From Pseudomonas oryzihabitans (GTDB taxonomy: Bacteria > Pseudomonadota > Gammaproteobacteria > Pseudomonadales > Pseudomonadaceae): DNA of 64,000 nt. Below, piece after piece: positions 56,127 through 64,000 of the stretch (position 1 is its first letter; each line of letters starts with the position of its first letter). Under the pieces are notes generated by a model. That model ran no database searches and was not told the DNA's origin. It worked only from the letters and a program-made list of their open reading frames with translations. The DNA lies in contig NZ_CP102428.1 in the NCBI RefSeq assembly GCF_024652905.1, positions 4,200,001 to 4,264,000 of the forward strand, given 5' to 3'. A program made the position numbers and the translations under genes.

Positions 56127-57665
56127 TCAGCGGCTTGCACGCCAGGCGCGCCACTTCTGCAGCACGGCAGGCGGCGCCCAGAGCTGGGGCTCGGACGGAT
56201 CGAAGCCTTCGGTCTTCTCGCGCACCGACACGGTGTCGCGAGCGCGCTGGAAGGCCTGCTCGGGATCGTCGGTGTGCTGGAAGGCCTCGGCGAACAGAGC
56301 ACGGCCGAAGTAGGTGAAGTCGGCTTCGTCGGTGCAGCCGAAAGAGGTGCGATCGGCCTTGGAGGCGGTCATCACCAGGGTATGGTCGTCCTGCAATTGC
56401 GGGATGAAGCCGCCGCTGTAGCAGCTGGAGACGATGATCAGCTTGTCGCGGCCGCGCAGGGGCGCGAGCAGGCGGCCCAGCTCCGCGGCCGGCAGGCTGG
56501 AGAGGTCCAGGCCCGGTTGGGAGAGCACCAGCTGATGGTCGGCCGAGCCGTGGCTGGTCAGGTAGATGAGGATCAGGTCTTCGGGACCGGTGCGCTGGGC
56601 CAGGGCCTGCAGGCTCTGGTAGAGATTCTCGCGGGTGGCCAGCGGATGGTCGCTGCGGATGTCCTTGGCGTTGATCAGGTGGACGACATCGCGCGCGCCC
56701 CAGGTGGTGGTCAGGAAGTTGGCCACGTAGTTGGCTTCGCGCTGGAATACGCCCTGACCGCCGTCACCGGCCAGCACCAGGCCATAGAGTTCGGTGGCGG
56801 AGGTGGAGGCCGGGATCTGCTGCAGCTCCTGGTCGAGCACCTTGCCTTGGTCGAGCAGGGCGCGCTCCAGGGGATCGGCGATGTACTGGCCCTGGTCGTC
56901 GCGGATGCGCTTGCCGCCCTCCCAGAGACCGCGTTCGATCTGGCCGTCGGCGCCGGTCAGGACGCCCATGCCGGCATAGACGCCATCGGCGAAGTTGCCG
57001 CGATAGACGCTGCCGTCGCTGTTGGTGAGCACACCCTGACCGTCGAACTTCCAGTTGCGGAAGGCACCGCGATACTGGCTGCTGTCGCTGCCGACGAATT
57101 CGCCGTTACCGGTCAGCTCGCCGCCACTGAAGCGCCCGCGCCAGAGATCGCCACCAGCGCTGCGATAGACGCCGGCTCCTTCGAACTGGTCGTCGACGAA
57201 TTCGCCGTCATAGCGATCGCCACCCGGCTCCTGCCACTGGCCGACGCCATTGAGGTGGCCGTCGTTGAAGGTGCCGATGGTCTGGGTGCCGTCGCTGTCG
57301 AGCTTGGAGCCCTGGCCCTGCATGCGACCGTTGACGAAGCTGCCGTGGTACTCCCAGCCGCTGCTGCTGATCAGATTGCCCTGGCCATGGTAGAGACCGC
57401 GGCGAAAGGTGCCCTGGTAGTAGGTACCGTCGGCGAATTGCTGTTCGCCGGGGCCTTCGGCAAGGCCATCCTTGAAGCGACCCTTGAGCCAGTTGCCGTT
57501 GGGCCACTCGATGCGGCCGCTGCCGTTGAGCAAGCCGCTGACGATCTCGCCGGTATAGACCCCGCCATCGGGCAGCCTCACGCTGCTCGCGTTGGGCGCC
57601 GCCTGGACAGCGCAGGCCGCCAGCAACAGCGCGGCGAGGGCGAGACGGGGCAGGAGGGCGCTCAT
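56127..57665 (-). CDS. MORN-repeat lipoprotein with C13 (legumain/caspase-like) peptidase domain
   Basis: A 512-residue exported protein. A lipobox LAAC puts the lipid on Cys18; a type I cut after VQA is an alternative. Residues 35-260 hold about ten MORN-type repeats (YTGEIVSGLLNGSGRIEWPN, YYQGTFRRGLYHGQGN). Residues 290-500 form a C13 peptidase domain with catalytic His372 in IYLTSHGS and Cys415 in IVSSCYSGGF. Target unknown. It follows a membrane cyclase-like gene by 21 bases, so the two are probably an operon. Confidence 0.82.
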   Translation of the reverse strand: MSALLPRLALAALLLAACAVQAAPNASSVRLPDGGVYTGEIVSGLLNGSGRIEWPNGNWLKGRFKDGLAEGPGEQQFADGTYYQGTFRRGLYHGQGNLISSSGWEYHGSFVNGRMQGQGSKLDSDGTQTIGTFNDGHLNGVGQWQEPGGDRYDGEFVDDQFEGAGVYRSAGGDLWRGRFSGGELTGNGEFVGSDSSQYRGAFRNWKFDGQGVLTNSDGSVYRGNFADGVYAGMGVLTGADGQIERGLWEGGKRIRDDQGQYIADPLERALLDQGKVLDQELQQIPASTSATELYGLVLAGDGGQGVFQREANYVANFLTTTWGARDVVHLINAKDIRSDHPLATRENLYQSLQALAQRTGPEDLILIYLTSHGSADHQLVLSQPGLDLSSLPAAELGRLLAPLRGRDKLIIVSSCYSGGFIPQLQDDHTLVMTASKADRTSFGCTDEADFTYFGRALFAEAFQHTDDPEQAFQRARDTVSVREKTEGFDPSEPQLWAPPAVLQKWRAWRASR

Positions 57666-57686
57666 AGGTGGGGTCGGGCGGGCGCG

Positions 57687-59183
57687 TCAACGCGCCTCGA
57701 GCCGGACCAGGTGACGCTCCAGCGTCGCGGAGTAGGGTTCCAGGAGACGTTCCACGCAACTGGCCCCGGCGGGGCTGGCGATGGTGCGGATACGGGCGCG
57801 TTTACGCAGCAGCTCGTCCTCGGCGATGCTCTGCTCGACCAGCAACAGGTTGCGACTGTGGCGACTCAGCGCCTGGGCATTGCGTACGGTGGTGTTTTCC
57901 AGCAATTGGGCGAGCTCCAGGCCGGCGAGGCGTTCGCCCTGCGTCAGACCCAACTGCAGCTGCAGGGTTGCACCGCTGCCGACCACTTCCACCTGCAGCG
58001 CGTGACCGAGGGCGCGCATGATCTCGCCGCAGCAGAGCGCGCGGGTCAGGTAGTCATCGTCGTCGCTGCGCTCGTGGAAGAGGATCAGGCTGCCGCCGTC
58101 CTTGAGTGTGTGGAGTTCGCCGTCATAGAGCTCGGTGGCCTGCTGCAGGCAGTCGCGATAGCGCTCCAGCAGCTGTTCGAGGCGGCTGCGCGGCAGCCGG
58201 CTGAGCTGGTCCTGGGCGCCGAGCTGGATGGCCAGCACCGCGGAGGTAACGATGTCGGGCTCGGTGGGCACTACCGGTGCCGGCGTGGGCGGCGGCTCGG
58301 TGAAGGAGTCCGGTACCAGATCGGCAAAGGCATCGGCGTCCAGTTCGTTGTCGGCATCCGCCGCAGGCGCCTTGCGGGCAGCCGGTTTGGCAGCGGGAGC
58401 CTTGCGTGCGGGCGGCGGCTTGACGCTCAGGCCACCCTGTTCGTCGGCGAAGGGATCGTCGTCCTCGGCCACTTCCGCCTTGGGCGGCTTGGGCGGGACC
58501 AGGCGGCTCTGCAGTTGGCGCGCCAGGTCGCCCAGTTCGTCGAGGCGGCCGGCGCCCGGTGCGGGATCGTCGGGATCGCGCAGCCAGACGCGCAGTTCCA
58601 GCAGCGGAATCGACAGCTGGCGCCCGAGCCGCAGGCTGAGGATCAGGGTCAGGCCCAGCAGGATCAGCCCCAAGAGACCCATGTTCTGCAGGCTGATCAT
58701 CATCGGCTGCTGGAACTGGTCCATGTCCAGCGCCAGGCGCACCTGGCCGGCGGTAACGTCCTGGAAGCGGATCGGCGTGCTGTAGATGCCCTCGGTGGCG
58801 GTCAGCAGGCCCTGGCTCGGGCGGGTGCCGGACTCGGCCAGCACCCGGTTGTCCGGGCTGTAGACCGCGGCATGGGCCACCAGCGGATTGCGCGCCAGGT
58901 TGCTGAGCAGCACATTGAGGCTGAGGTTGTCGTTGGCCACCAGCAGTTCGGCGGCGGAGTTGGCCGTCTGGGTCACCAGGCTCTGACCGACGGCGTCGGC
59001 CTGCTGCTGCATGGCATGGCGGAACTGCATGCTCATGATGCCGGCATAGATCACCAGAGCGGCCGCCACCAGCAGCAGGCTGTGGGAAACGATGCGCAAG
59101 GCCACCGGCACACGACGCTGGCGCAGGGCTCGGTAGATCAGCAGGAAGAAATTATCGGGCTTGACGGTCGCGGGGCGGGTCAC
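57687..59183 (-). CDS. Two-span membrane protein with degenerate class III cyclase-like domain
   Basis: A 498-residue protein from GTG 59183 (weak ribosome site). Membrane helices at about 29-52 and 163-185 enclose a periplasmic sensor-like region; a HAMP-like stretch to about 228 and a Pro/Ala/Lys-rich linker (230-310) follow. Residues 311-470 resemble a nucleotide cyclase: ELHTLKDGGSLILF like GDxxMAVF, LQLGLTQGERL like RIGIHTGE, and NAQALSRHSRNLLLVEQS. The first metal Asp is replaced (LAIQLG), so it is probably inactive. Paired with the MORN peptidase. Confidence 0.6.
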   Translation of the reverse strand: MTRPATVKPDNFFLLIYRALRQRRVPVALRIVSHSLLLVAAALVIYAGIMSMQFRHAMQQQADAVGQSLVTQTANSAAELLVANDNLSLNVLLSNLARNPLVAHAAVYSPDNRVLAESGTRPSQGLLTATEGIYSTPIRFQDVTAGQVRLALDMDQFQQPMMISLQNMGLLGLILLGLTLILSLRLGRQLSIPLLELRVWLRDPDDPAPGAGRLDELGDLARQLQSRLVPPKPPKAEVAEDDDPFADEQGGLSVKPPPARKAPAAKPAARKAPAADADNELDADAFADLVPDSFTEPPPTPAPVVPTEPDIVTSAVLAIQLGAQDQLSRLPRSRLEQLLERYRDCLQQATELYDGELHTLKDGGSLILFHERSDDDDYLTRALCCGEIMRALGHALQVEVVGSGATLQLQLGLTQGERLAGLELAQLLENTTVRNAQALSRHSRNLLLVEQSIAEDELLRKRARIRTIASPAGASCVERLLEPYSATLERHLVRLEAR

Positions 59184-59372
59184 AGAAATCGTTTCTTTGG
59201 ACAAAAAATGTGCGGCCAGTATAACCAGCGGGCCAGGGGCGCGAAAACGGCGAATGCAGGGCTTCGCCCGCAAAAGAGGCCGGCGGTGGACTCCCGCCGC
59301 CAGCCGGTGCCCATGGCTCGGCACCGCCGGGGCGAAAGGGTAGACTGCGCGCTTTTCCGCGAGGGGATCGCC

Positions 59373-60527
59373 ATGCAAGACGTTATCGGACTCCAGGCCG
59401 TAGGCATCCTGCCCGCCGACTGGTTGGCTGCGCTCACCGGCGCCCTGGCCGCGGCCGGTGCCCGGCTGGAATCGCTGCAGCAGCAGGGTCTGGACAACAG
59501 TGCGGCGGTGACCCTGCTGGTCAGCCCGGCCAGTGCCGGCGCCGCGCTGGGGCAGGCACTGCAGGCCCTGGGGCTGCAGGTGGCGCCCCTGGCGCAGCCG
59601 GCACCGGACAGCGGCGAAGCCCATGTCCTGACGCTGATGGGCCGCAGTCTGGCCGATCTGCCGCTGACCCGGCTGGCCGCGCTGTGCCGCGAGCAGGGCC
59701 TGAACATCCACGCCATCCGCGCCCTGAGCGAGCCGGGCGCGACCGCGCGCGCCGCCCTGGAGCTGCGCGTCACCGGCGAGCCGCGCGAGCCCCAGGCCCT
59801 GCGCGCGGGCCTGCTGGCACTGGCCCAGGAAGGCCAGGCCGACATCGGCTGGCAGCCCGACGACCTGCAGCGGCAGCATCGCCGGCTGGCGGTGTTCGAC
59901 ATGGACAGCACCCTGATCCAGGCCGAGGTCATCGACGAACTGGCCAAAGCCGCCGGTATCGGCGAGCGGGTGGCGGCCATCACCGAGCGGGCCATGCGCG
60001 GCGAGATCGACTTCCGCGCCAGCTTCACGGAGCGCATGGCGCTGCTGCAGGGCCTGTCCGAGGAGGTGCTGGAGGATATCGGTGCCGGGCTGCGTCTGAC
60101 TGAGGGCGCCGAGCGGCTGTTCGCCGAGCTGAAGCGGCTGGGCTACAAAACCGCCATCCTCTCCGGCGGCTTCACCTACTTCGCCCGCCAGGTGCAGGCG
60201 CGGCTGGGCATCGACTACGTCTATGCCAACGAACTGGAGATCGTCGACGGCAAGCTGACCGGCCGCGCCGTCGAGCCCATCGTCGATGCCCAGCGCAAGG
60301 CCGATCTGCTGCAGGAACTGGCCAGCCGTGAGGGCCTGACGCTGGAGCAGACCATCGCCGTGGGCGATGGCGCCAACGACCTGCCGATGCTGGCCCTGGC
60401 CGGTCTGGGCGTGGCCTTTCGCGCCAAGCCACTGGTGCGCCAGTCCGCCCGCCAGTCGGTGAGCGTGCTGGGCCTAGATGGCGTGCTCTATCTGCTGGGC
60501 GTGGAAGATCGGCTTACCCAGGGCTGA
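59373..60527 (+). CDS. serB: Phosphoserine phosphatase
   Basis: A 384-residue enzyme ending serine synthesis. The long form has tandem ACT-like regions (about 1-160) before the HAD phosphatase core, which begins AVFDMDSTLIQAEVIDELAK with nucleophile Asp176 and acid Asp178; SGGFTYFARQ and GDGANDLPML complete the motifs. Start at 59373 has GAGGGG upstream. The open frame continues upstream for over 3 kb, but only by chance antisense to other genes. Divergent from the cyclase-like gene. Confidence 0.95.
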   Translation: MQDVIGLQAVGILPADWLAALTGALAAAGARLESLQQQGLDNSAAVTLLVSPASAGAALGQALQALGLQVAPLAQPAPDSGEAHVLTLMGRSLADLPLTRLAALCREQGLNIHAIRALSEPGATARAALELRVTGEPREPQALRAGLLALAQEGQADIGWQPDDLQRQHRRLAVFDMDSTLIQAEVIDELAKAAGIGERVAAITERAMRGEIDFRASFTERMALLQGLSEEVLEDIGAGLRLTEGAERLFAELKRLGYKTAILSGGFTYFARQVQARLGIDYVYANELEIVDGKLTGRAVEPIVDAQRKADLLQELASREGLTLEQTIAVGDGANDLPMLALAGLGVAFRAKPLVRQSARQSVSVLGLDGVLYLLGVEDRLTQG

Positions 60528-60535
60528 GCCTCCCA

Positions 60536-60661
60536 GCGGCCATCGCGGTCCGCCGCTGCGGCCGCTCCTACGCCTACATCAAACACCCGTAGGAGCGGCC
60601 CATGGCCGCGATCATGCCGTAGGTTCAGCCGCCGCTGCGGCAGCCCATGGCCGCGATGAAC
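60536..60661. repeat. Cluster of three GTAGGAGCGG-type repeats
   Basis: Copies at about 60536-60571 (minus orientation, ending GGCCGCTCCTAC), 60589-60616 (GTAGGAGCGGCCCATGGCCG) and 60637-60661 (lacking the first bases) fill the convergent gap between serB and the fimX-like gene. The first two form a long hairpin and may end both transcripts. Confidence 0.7.
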
Positions 60662-60682
60662 CTGTCCCAGGCTGGGTCGCCG

Positions 60683-62758
60683 CTACTCGGCATGGAACTC
60701 GTAGTCCATCGCCTGGCTGGGCTCCTGCAGGTAGTAGCCCTGGATGAAGTGCACCCCGACCTGCCAGAGCTGAGCCAGCACGCTGGCGCTCTCGACGAAG
60801 GGGGCGATGGTCTGGACATTCTGGGCGCTGAGCTCGGCGACCAGGGCCTTGAGGCGCTCCTGGTGGTCCGGTTGCGCCAGGTCCTTGATCAGCTTGCCCG
60901 ACAGCTTGACGTAATCCGGCACCAGCAGGCGCAGCGCCGCCAGCGGCGGGTCACCGGCAGCGAAGCCGCTCAGGGTGACCGGATGACCCTGGCGGCGCAG
61001 CCGTTGCGCCATGGCCAGGGCCTGCTCCGGTTGGGCCAACAGGTCTTCCTCGCTGAGCTGAAAGATCACCGCCTCGGCGTCCAGCTGCTGCGCCTGCAGG
61101 GTTTCCCTCAGCCAGGGCAACAATTCCAGATCGCCCAGAGTCGCGCCCGAGAGGTGCACGAAGATGCGCGTGCCGTGGCCGCGCGCGCGGTGTTCGCCCA
61201 GCTGGCGCACCGCCTGGTGGATCACCCAGCGATCGATCTGGCCGCTCAGGCCGCTGTCACGGGCGGTGCGGGCGAATTCGGCCGGTGAGACCTCCTCACC
61301 CTGGGGGTTGATCAGCCGCAGCAGGGCTTCGTAGTACTCGTGACTGCCGCCGCGCAAGCCGATCACCGGCTGGAACAGCAGGCGAAAGCCGTTCTGCTGC
61401 AAGGCCTGCTTGACCATGGCCACCAGGTTGCCGCGATTGGCAGCGGCGGCCAGCTCTTCCTGGGGGTCGTAGCGTTTGCAGGCGTTGCCGCCCCGTTGGG
61501 CGACCTGGCGCGCGGAACGGTGCGCCCGGTCCACCAGGTCGCCGGCGCTCTTGGTATGGCTGTCCAGGCTGACCACACCGATGGAATAGCTGATGGCCAG
61601 ATTACGTCCGGCCAGGGCCAGCGGCTGGCGCTCCTGACGGCCGAGCAGGCGCTCGAAGGCGCTGTCCAGGCTGGCGTCGGCCGCCTGGGGCAGGAGAACG
61701 GTAAAGGCATCGTCGGCGAAGCGCGACAGGGTCACCAGGGTGCCGAAGTGCTCGCTCAGGCGCTCGGCCAGGGCCACCAGCAACTCGTCCATGGCGCCTA
61801 TGCCCAGCTCGGCCAGCAGGGTCGGATAGCGATCGATGCTCAGATAGGCGAAGCTGGCCGGCGCGCCGAGCCGGGCGCGCTCCAGGGCGTCTTCGAGCAA
61901 TTCGAGCATGCGGCTGCGATTGAGCAGCCCGGTCAGGGTGTCCTGGAAGCGCACCTCGCGCAGCTGTTCCTCGAGGGCCTCGGCGGCCGGGGCCGCGCGC
62001 TCCTCGCGCAGGTGCAACTGCACGCAGGGTTCGTCGAGATAGATGGCTGGCGTCAGGCGCAGGTGCACGCCGAGGGTGCTGCCGTCCTGGCGGACGCACC
62101 GGCAATCCAGTTCGAGGGGGCTGGGAGCGTCGCGCAACTGACGGAAGGCCTCGCGCAGCGCCGGCTGGTCGGCGGCGGCGATGAGGTCCATCAGCGGCGT
62201 GATTTCCAGGTCTTCCGCGGAGGGATAACCCAGCAGCTCCACATAGGCCGAGTTGACGTGGATATGCAGGCCGTCGTGGACATAGGCCACCGCATCCACG
62301 GCATTGGCCAACAGCAGCTGGCAGCGCTGCTCGGCTTCGGCCAGGGCCTGTTCCAGGCGCCGGCGTTCGTGGCGCTCGGCCAGATTGCCCAGTTCGCGCA
62401 GGCTGGCCAGCAGCAGGTGCTCGTCGTTGTCGCTGGCGATGCCGTCGCGGGCGCCCAGGCGCAGGGCTTCGAGCACCGCCGTGGGCTCCTCGGGTGCCAC
62501 CCGCTGGATGACGGCGAGCTGAGGCGCCCGACGGCGCAAGAGACGCAGGGCGGCCAGGCTGTCGAGCTCAGGAGAAGGTGGGGCGAGGATGGCGAGGTCC
62601 CAGGATTGGGACAGGAGTTCGTCGAGATCCGCGGGGTCGGCCAGACGGTGGGCCCGCGTTGCCCGTCCGGCATTGCGGAACAGGCTGACCAGACGTTCCG
62701 CCTCGTTCTGCGATGCTTCGAGCAGCAACAGGCGGATCGCACTGTGTTCGGCAGCCAT
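60683..62758 (-). CDS. fimX: FimX-like protein: REC-like, PAS, degenerate GGDEF and EAL domains
   Basis: A 691-residue protein in the FimX order: receiver-like (1-125), PAS (about 140-255), GGDEF (265-430) and EAL (440-690). GGDEF is replaced by RFADD at 346-350. In the EAL domain EALLRL survives (477-482), but key sites are lost: VHLS for VNxS, FQLSEE for xExTE, SGFAAG for DDFGTG, KLSG for KxD. It should thus bind c-di-GMP, not cut it, and in P. aeruginosa FimX directs type IV pilus assembly. Next to serB, as in PAO1. Confidence 0.85.
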   Translation of the reverse strand: MAAEHSAIRLLLLEASQNEAERLVSLFRNAGRATRAHRLADPADLDELLSQSWDLAILAPPSPELDSLAALRLLRRRAPQLAVIQRVAPEEPTAVLEALRLGARDGIASDNDEHLLLASLRELGNLAERHERRRLEQALAEAEQRCQLLLANAVDAVAYVHDGLHIHVNSAYVELLGYPSAEDLEITPLMDLIAAADQPALREAFRQLRDAPSPLELDCRCVRQDGSTLGVHLRLTPAIYLDEPCVQLHLREERAAPAAEALEEQLREVRFQDTLTGLLNRSRMLELLEDALERARLGAPASFAYLSIDRYPTLLAELGIGAMDELLVALAERLSEHFGTLVTLSRFADDAFTVLLPQAADASLDSAFERLLGRQERQPLALAGRNLAISYSIGVVSLDSHTKSAGDLVDRAHRSARQVAQRGGNACKRYDPQEELAAAANRGNLVAMVKQALQQNGFRLLFQPVIGLRGGSHEYYEALLRLINPQGEEVSPAEFARTARDSGLSGQIDRWVIHQAVRQLGEHRARGHGTRIFVHLSGATLGDLELLPWLRETLQAQQLDAEAVIFQLSEEDLLAQPEQALAMAQRLRRQGHPVTLSGFAAGDPPLAALRLLVPDYVKLSGKLIKDLAQPDHQERLKALVAELSAQNVQTIAPFVESASVLAQLWQVGVHFIQGYYLQEPSQAMDYEFHAE

Positions 62759-62798
62759 GGTCTACTCGCACCCTGGCGATAACGACAATCCCTCGAAG

Positions 62799-64000
62799 CT
62801 ACAGAGACTTCCACAGCGAGTCAAAGTCTTCCTCCAGCCGCGCACTACCACTCGAAGGCCCTCCGTTAGGCTGAGCTCCGGTCTGTTCCAGCAGATGATA
62901 TTCGAAGACGCTGAAGCTGACCGTCATGCTGCGGCGCCGGTCGAGCATGCCACGCTGTTCGTTACCCTGCTGATTGATCTGCACCTTGCTGCCTTCCTGG
63001 AAGGGCAGGCGCGGCGCGATCAGCGTCGGCGCCTGATCGATGGCCTTGATCTCCGGCAGCAGCAGCGCACGCAGGTACTGGCTGTTCTGCTCGGCCTTGC
63101 GCAGCAGCTGCAGACCGCAGGGCCGCGCGGTGGGCGCCAGCAGTTCGACGCCCATCTGGGTGCCACTGCCGGGCACCTGGCGTACCCAGCGCACCACCGC
63201 TGGGCCCCAGTTGTGATCCTCGGGCAGGCGCACGCCGAGCAGTTCACCGGCCTGTAACTGTTCGGGCACTTCGCCGCTCCAGCTCAGGCAATAGCCACCG
63301 GGACTGTGGTTGACCACCTGTACCGCATGGATCGGAAAGGCCGGACTGGCCGCCTCGCCGTCGCCGGGCAACACGTCGTAGTGGATTTCCTCCAAGGCCT
63401 CGGTGCTCCAGTCCAGGGCATCGGACGCCCGGGTGTCGGCATCGAAGGCCAGCGACCAGACGTCTTCCTTGGGTTTGGGGGCAAAGGTTTCCGGGGCCGC
63501 CGCGGCCGACAGCCGCAGGGTGTCGGCGAACACCTGGCCACCCGCGAGTTGGTAGTGCAGGGCACTCATGCCGATGCAGACCTGTACCTGACCCTGACCG
63601 GGCATGCGCTGGAAGGCGCGATCCGCCTCCTGACCCCAGGCCCCGACCAGGTGTTGCAGCAGATCCAAAGACAGATCGCCGTGCACCGGCAGGCGCGCGC
63701 GTGGTCGCTGTTCCGGCGCCAGGGCCAGATAGTCCTCGATGGCCTGCACCAGCTGCTGCGGGGCGAGCCCCAGGAGGCCACTGAGGTTGGCTTCGCGCAG
63801 CAATGAGCGATAGCGCGGCGGGGCGTCGATCTGTGGCGCCACCACCATCAGGGTACCGTTCTGCTCGGGGCCTTGCAGGCGGATCAAGCCGGCCCAGTCG
63901 TCCAGGTGCAGGGTCAGCTGGGCGATATGGCTCTGGCGCAGCTGGTTGCAGCGGGCGGCGCCAAACAGCAGGGCGGCGCCATAGGCCTGGGTGATGGTCT
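62799..64000 (-). CDS. PilZ-like domain protein (5' end beyond window)
   Basis: The frame stays open to the window edge (TITQAYGAALLFGAARCNQL precedes the first internal start candidates), so the ATG-like codon at 63887 is not the true start. The visible part is 400 residues. A PilZ-type beta-barrel is suggested by VQVVNHSPGGYCLSWSG, which contains the NxSxxG signature; the RxxxR nucleotide-binding motif is not evident before it. It lies directly upstream of the FimX-like gene on the same strand (40-base gap), so a shared role in c-di-GMP signalling is likely. Confidence 0.7.
   Translation of the reverse strand, partial: TITQAYGAALLFGAARCNQLRQSHIAQLTLHLDDWAGLIRLQGPEQNGTLMVVAPQIDAPPRYRSLLREANLSGLLGLAPQQLVQAIEDYLALAPEQRPRARLPVHGDLSLDLLQHLVGAWGQEADRAFQRMPGQGQVQVCIGMSALHYQLAGGQVFADTLRLSAAAAPETFAPKPKEDVWSLAFDADTRASDALDWSTEALEEIHYDVLPGDGEAASPAFPIHAVQVVNHSPGGYCLSWSGEVPEQLQAGELLGVRLPEDHNWGPAVVRWVRQVPGSGTQMGVELLAPTARPCGLQLLRKAEQNSQYLRALLLPEIKAIDQAPTLIAPRLPFQEGSKVQINQQGNEQRGMLDRRRSMTVSFSVFEYHLLEQTGAQPNGGPSSGSARLEEDFDSLWKSL

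Noticed and set aside
56067-59372. A 3.3-kb open plus-strand frame running continuously into serB (1486 codons in all).
   Set aside because: It is antisense to the MORN peptidase and cyclase-like genes, which have clear domains. The predicted protein is Gln/Ala/Gly-rich without family resemblance until serB begins at MQDVIGLQAV; high GC keeps such shadow frames open.

Overview
The window is chromosomal DNA of a high-GC gammaproteobacterium. Protein sequences and gene order point to Pseudomonas sensu lato: spc and alpha ribosomal operons followed by katA; a zinc-linked operon beside an OmpW/OprG-type porin; nrdR-ribD-ribE-ribBA-ribH-nusB-thiL-pgpA; dxs-ispA-xseB; mpl-ubiX; serB next to a FimX-type protein. 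As I remember the P. aeruginosa PAO1 map, several of these blocks are kept there but lie apart. The species cannot be named from sequence alone. I see no phage, integrase, complete insertion sequence, CRISPR array, tRNA or rRNA; this is mostly core genome with short interspersed repeats.

Layout. 1-8624: ribosomal proteins, SecY and RNA polymerase alpha, apparently split into three transcription units by two terminator-promoter junctions (1539-1588 and 5597-5651). 8793-14509: catalase, a YccS-like membrane protein and two sugar-nucleotide-type dehydrogenases. 14601-18418: OmpW porin and a four-gene ABC/His-rich operon probably serving zinc. 18541-21069: small genes including a CnoX/YbbN-type thioredoxin chaperone, a methyltransferase and a lipoprotein. 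21251-29061: riboflavin genes with an FMN riboswitch, plus nusB, thiL, pgpA and a separate active GTP cyclohydrolase II (ribA). 29095-32294: isoprenoid genes dxs and ispA, with xseB. 32410-34099: ilvA behind a four-segment transcription attenuator encoding an Ile/Thr-rich leader peptide. 34411-40307: an AsmA-like protein, a Fur-type-box TonB receptor, pyrophosphatase, an MtfA-like peptidase and a DedA protein. 40483-46660: alcohol and aldehyde dehydrogenases with a sigma54 activator, a well-formed -24/-12 promoter and three palindromic upstream sites, then a TDT-family exporter. 46946-49222: mpl, ubiX and a small lipoprotein. 49233-55173: regulators and their neighbours (TetR with quinone reductase and paired operators, a MocR regulator, a 42-residue membrane protein, YbaK deacylase, serine deaminase with divergent LysR). 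55397-64000: a NAD-binding protein, a MORN-repeat C13 peptidase lipoprotein, a membrane protein with a degenerate class III cyclase-like domain, serB, a FimX-like protein and a PilZ-like protein cut by the window end.

The most rewarding non-coding features are the ilvA attenuator, the two terminator-promoter relays, the sigma54 promoter with its TGTCAC/GTGACA array, a short coupled reading frame between the FMN riboswitch and ribE, and a 90-bp hairpin repeat whose two copies carry compensatory base changes.
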